From Leptospira vanthielii serovar Holland str. Waz Holland = ATCC 700522 (lineage in GTDB: Bacteria; Spirochaetota; Leptospiria; Leptospirales; Leptospiraceae), in the NCBI RefSeq assembly GCF_000332455.1, contig NZ_AOGY02000034.1, positions 1 to 5,918 of the forward strand: a DNA stretch of 5,918 nucleotides, in the 5' to 3' direction. Each line of letters starts with the position of its first letter. The stretch's first letter is position 1. Below the pieces are notes generated by a model. The model saw only the letters and a list, made by a program, of their open reading frames with translations. It was not told the DNA's origin and ran no database searches. This document shows, piece after piece, positions 5,239 to 5,918 of this stretch. A program made the translations under genes and the position numbers.

Positions 5239-5393
5239 CAGCGACTTAACGCTTCGCTTCGGCACAAGGCCTCGCTCGGTCTGCGACACATAGGCTTCTG
5301 GCACTCCCCTTGCGTCCGCAAGTGTCGTTCCAGTCCCTAACGTCCCGTCGGGACTCAGGGTCAGCCTACGTCGTTAAGGCTAGTTCGTTATGC
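5233..5393 (+). repeat. attC: attC site of cassette F (161 bp)
   Basis: The cores are GCATAAC (5233-5239) and GTTATGC (5387-5393). The L stem is CTTAACG/CGTTAAG. The central stem ACATAGGCT/AGCCTACGT has A5290 opposite C5369. The upper hairpin is CTTGC-GTCC-GCAAG, flanked by CTGG/CCAG. The last arm is CCCT-AAC-GTCCC/GGGAC-TC-AGGG. The nuclease stop TAA (5236-5238) is part of the left core. Confidence 0.85.
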
Positions 5394-5434
5394 GACATTT
5401 TCAAAGTCAAATTTTAAATTAATTAATTGAGGAA

Positions 5435-5638
5435 TTAACAACATCCTTCAATTTGTTTCGGAGGACATTTCACTGTTCCAAAAGAACAAAATACACAGCA
5501 ATCACCATTCTTAGGCTTCATGTAATACAAACAACTATCACATGTATAAAAATGTTGGCAGGCATTTATAGGCATCTCTTCTTTCTTTCTAAACCCGCAC
5601 TCTGGACAAGTTATAGTTGATAATGTAATTATTTCCAT
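5435..5638 (-). CDS. GDCCVxC-domain cysteine-rich protein
   Basis: The 67-residue protein contains the exact GDCCVFC signature (residues 45-51) followed by SFGTVKCPP. These mark the GDCCVxC (seleno)protein family as I remember it; members are often found near mercury or other metal-resistance genes, and some carry selenocysteine. Here the signature positions are ordinary cysteines. An N-terminal CPEC (11-14) and a TCDSC (32-36) form a probable zinc ribbon, and the protein ends in GCC, giving 11 cysteines in all. The biochemical role is not established, with redox or metal binding the usual inference. ATG 5638 is preceded on the - strand by AGGTGA (5645-5650) at seven bases. An IS30-type end lies about 47 bases upstream of the start and may have displaced the native promoter. 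Confidence 0.85.
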   Translation of the reverse strand: MEIITLSTITCPECGFRKKEEMPINACQHFYTCDSCLYYMKPKNGDCCVFCSFGTVKCPPKQIEGCC

Positions 5639-5644
5639 TTTCGT

Positions 5645-5650
5645 TCACCT
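5645..5650 (-). promoter_or_regulatory. Ribosome binding site of the GDCCVxC gene
   Basis: AGGTGA on the - strand lies seven bases before the start codon. A TATAAA (5665-5670, - strand) is a possible -10 element, but no good -35 pairs with it. Confidence 0.6.
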
Positions 5651-5685
5651 TTTATATTTATTACTTTATATCCAACTTTATTCTG

Positions 5686-5713
5686 GGTAGAATCAAATTT
5701 TTAACGCAACACC
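5686..5713 (+). repeat. Probable left terminal inverted repeat of the IS30-type element
   Basis: GTAGAATCAAATTTTTAACG followed by CAACACC resembles the left end of IS30 as I recall it (GTAGATTCAA, then GTCAACGCAACA), sharing the GTAGA, TCAA and AACGCAACA blocks. The exact first base is uncertain by two or three positions. AACACC (5708-5713) is also mirrored by GGTGTT at 5731-5736. Confidence 0.65.
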
Positions 5714-5741
5714 GATAATCTAATGAATAAGGTGTTAATAA

Positions 5742-5918
5742 ATGAATCATTATACAAGAATTAATTTGAAAGAAAGGGAAGTAATTGCTGAGATGCGATT
5801 TAAAGAGGAAAGTATTAGAAGTATAGCTAAGATACTGAATCGAAGTCCTTCAAGCATTTCCAGAGAATTATCTAAAGGTTATTCAAGAAATTCTTTCATT
5901 AATTATTCAGTATCAAAT
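5742..5918 (+). CDS. IS30-family transposase, N-terminal 59 residues (cut by window)
   Basis: The visible part reads MNHYTRINLKEREVIAEMRF followed by EESIRSIAKILNRSPSSISR and ELSKGYSRN. The LKEREVI start and the helix-turn-helix at about residues 22-44 (SIRSIAKILNRSPSSISREL) are hallmarks of IS30 transposases, which use this domain to bind the terminal repeats. The DDE catalytic core lies beyond the window. ATG 5742 has the ribosome site AAGGTG (5729-5734) seven bases upstream and lies about 55 bases inside the IS end, a normal distance. Whether the gene is intact cannot be judged. Confidence 0.88.
   Translation, partial: MNHYTRINLKEREVIAEMRFKEESIRSIAKILNRSPSSISRELSKGYSRNSFINYSVSN

Larger units (their letters stand above)
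4143..5387 (+). mobile_element. Integron gene cassette F (HNH nuclease)
   Basis: Cassette start 4142-4158 pairs with 5223-5239 at 16 of 17 positions, the exception being A4152 opposite C5229. The gene fills the cassette: it starts 20 bases after the boundary and its stop codon lies inside the left core of the cassette's attC. No promoter fits in front of the gene. Confidence 0.8.
5388..5918 (+). mobile_element. Integron gene cassette G, interrupted by an IS30-type element and cut by window end
   Basis: The left boundary follows the core GTTATGC at 5387 and keeps the conserved A at the eleventh core position (A5397). No matching right end or attC is seen before the window ends. The only cassette gene runs on the - strand, opposite to all the others. 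The IS left end begins at about 5685, so the original cassette should resume beyond the IS. Confidence 0.6.
5685..5918 (+). mobile_element. IS30-family insertion sequence, left end (cut by window)
   Basis: The element starts at about 5685-5687 with a terminal repeat resembling that of IS30 and contains the beginning of an IS30-type transposase reading rightward. The right end and the 2-bp target duplication usual for the family cannot be seen. Confidence 0.75.

Noticed and set aside
784..5386. attC hairpins as intrinsic transcription terminators.
   Set aside because: The stems are not followed by a run of T, so the sequence does not support intrinsic termination, although they could slow polymerase.
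1..5393. A CRISPR array, given regular hairpin repeats.
   Set aside because: The repeats are about 160 bp, vary in sequence and are spaced by whole genes, with no short uniform spacers.

Overview
The window is a stretch of a gene-cassette array of the integron type. AT-rich genes, almost all on the + strand, alternate with seven GC-richer, strongly folded repeats of about 154-164 bp that behave as attC recombination sites. Low-GC coding, the repeat family and the HigBA and PIN-toxin cassettes suggest a spirochaete, most likely Leptospira. That is recognition from memory, not a database result, and I hold it at about 0.6. No integrase gene and no attI site lie in the window, so it is an interior piece of an array or an integrase-less cluster (CALIN).

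Layout by cassette, cutting each core between G and TT. Positions 1-99 are the tail of an upstream attC. Cassette A (100-947) carries a higBA toxin-antitoxin pair whose toxin gene is frameshifted. Cassette B (948-1869) carries a PIN-domain (VapC-like) toxin and a 58-residue partner gene that overlaps its stop codon. Cassette C (1870-2339) has no convincing gene but holds a 19-bp internal inverted repeat. Cassette D (2340-3259) encodes a four-helix membrane protein with a TTG start. Cassette E (3260-4142) encodes a protein with one membrane helix at each end and a charged middle. Cassette F (4143-5387) encodes a putative HNH nuclease whose stop codon lies inside the attC core. Cassette G (from 5388) carries a GDCCVxC-type cysteine-rich protein on the - strand. 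It is interrupted at about 5685 by the left end of an IS30-family insertion sequence whose transposase runs off the window.

The recombination logic can be read directly. The first 13-19 bases of each cassette are the reverse complement of the bases just before that same cassette's attC, whereas the two halves of an attC as they sit in the array often do not match each other. This is expected if cassettes are excised and inserted as circles with exchange at the G/TT point. The attC arms change sequence from copy to copy while keeping their pairing. Several stem positions are A opposite C on the + strand in every copy, which is a G-T wobble only on the - strand, so the bottom strand appears to be the folded form.

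Functionally the cassettes look like typical integron cargo: stabilising toxin-antitoxin modules, a nuclease, small membrane proteins of unknown role and a metal- or stress-type cysteine protein. Defence against phage is a reasonable guess for D-F, but no domain beyond the HNH motif proves it.
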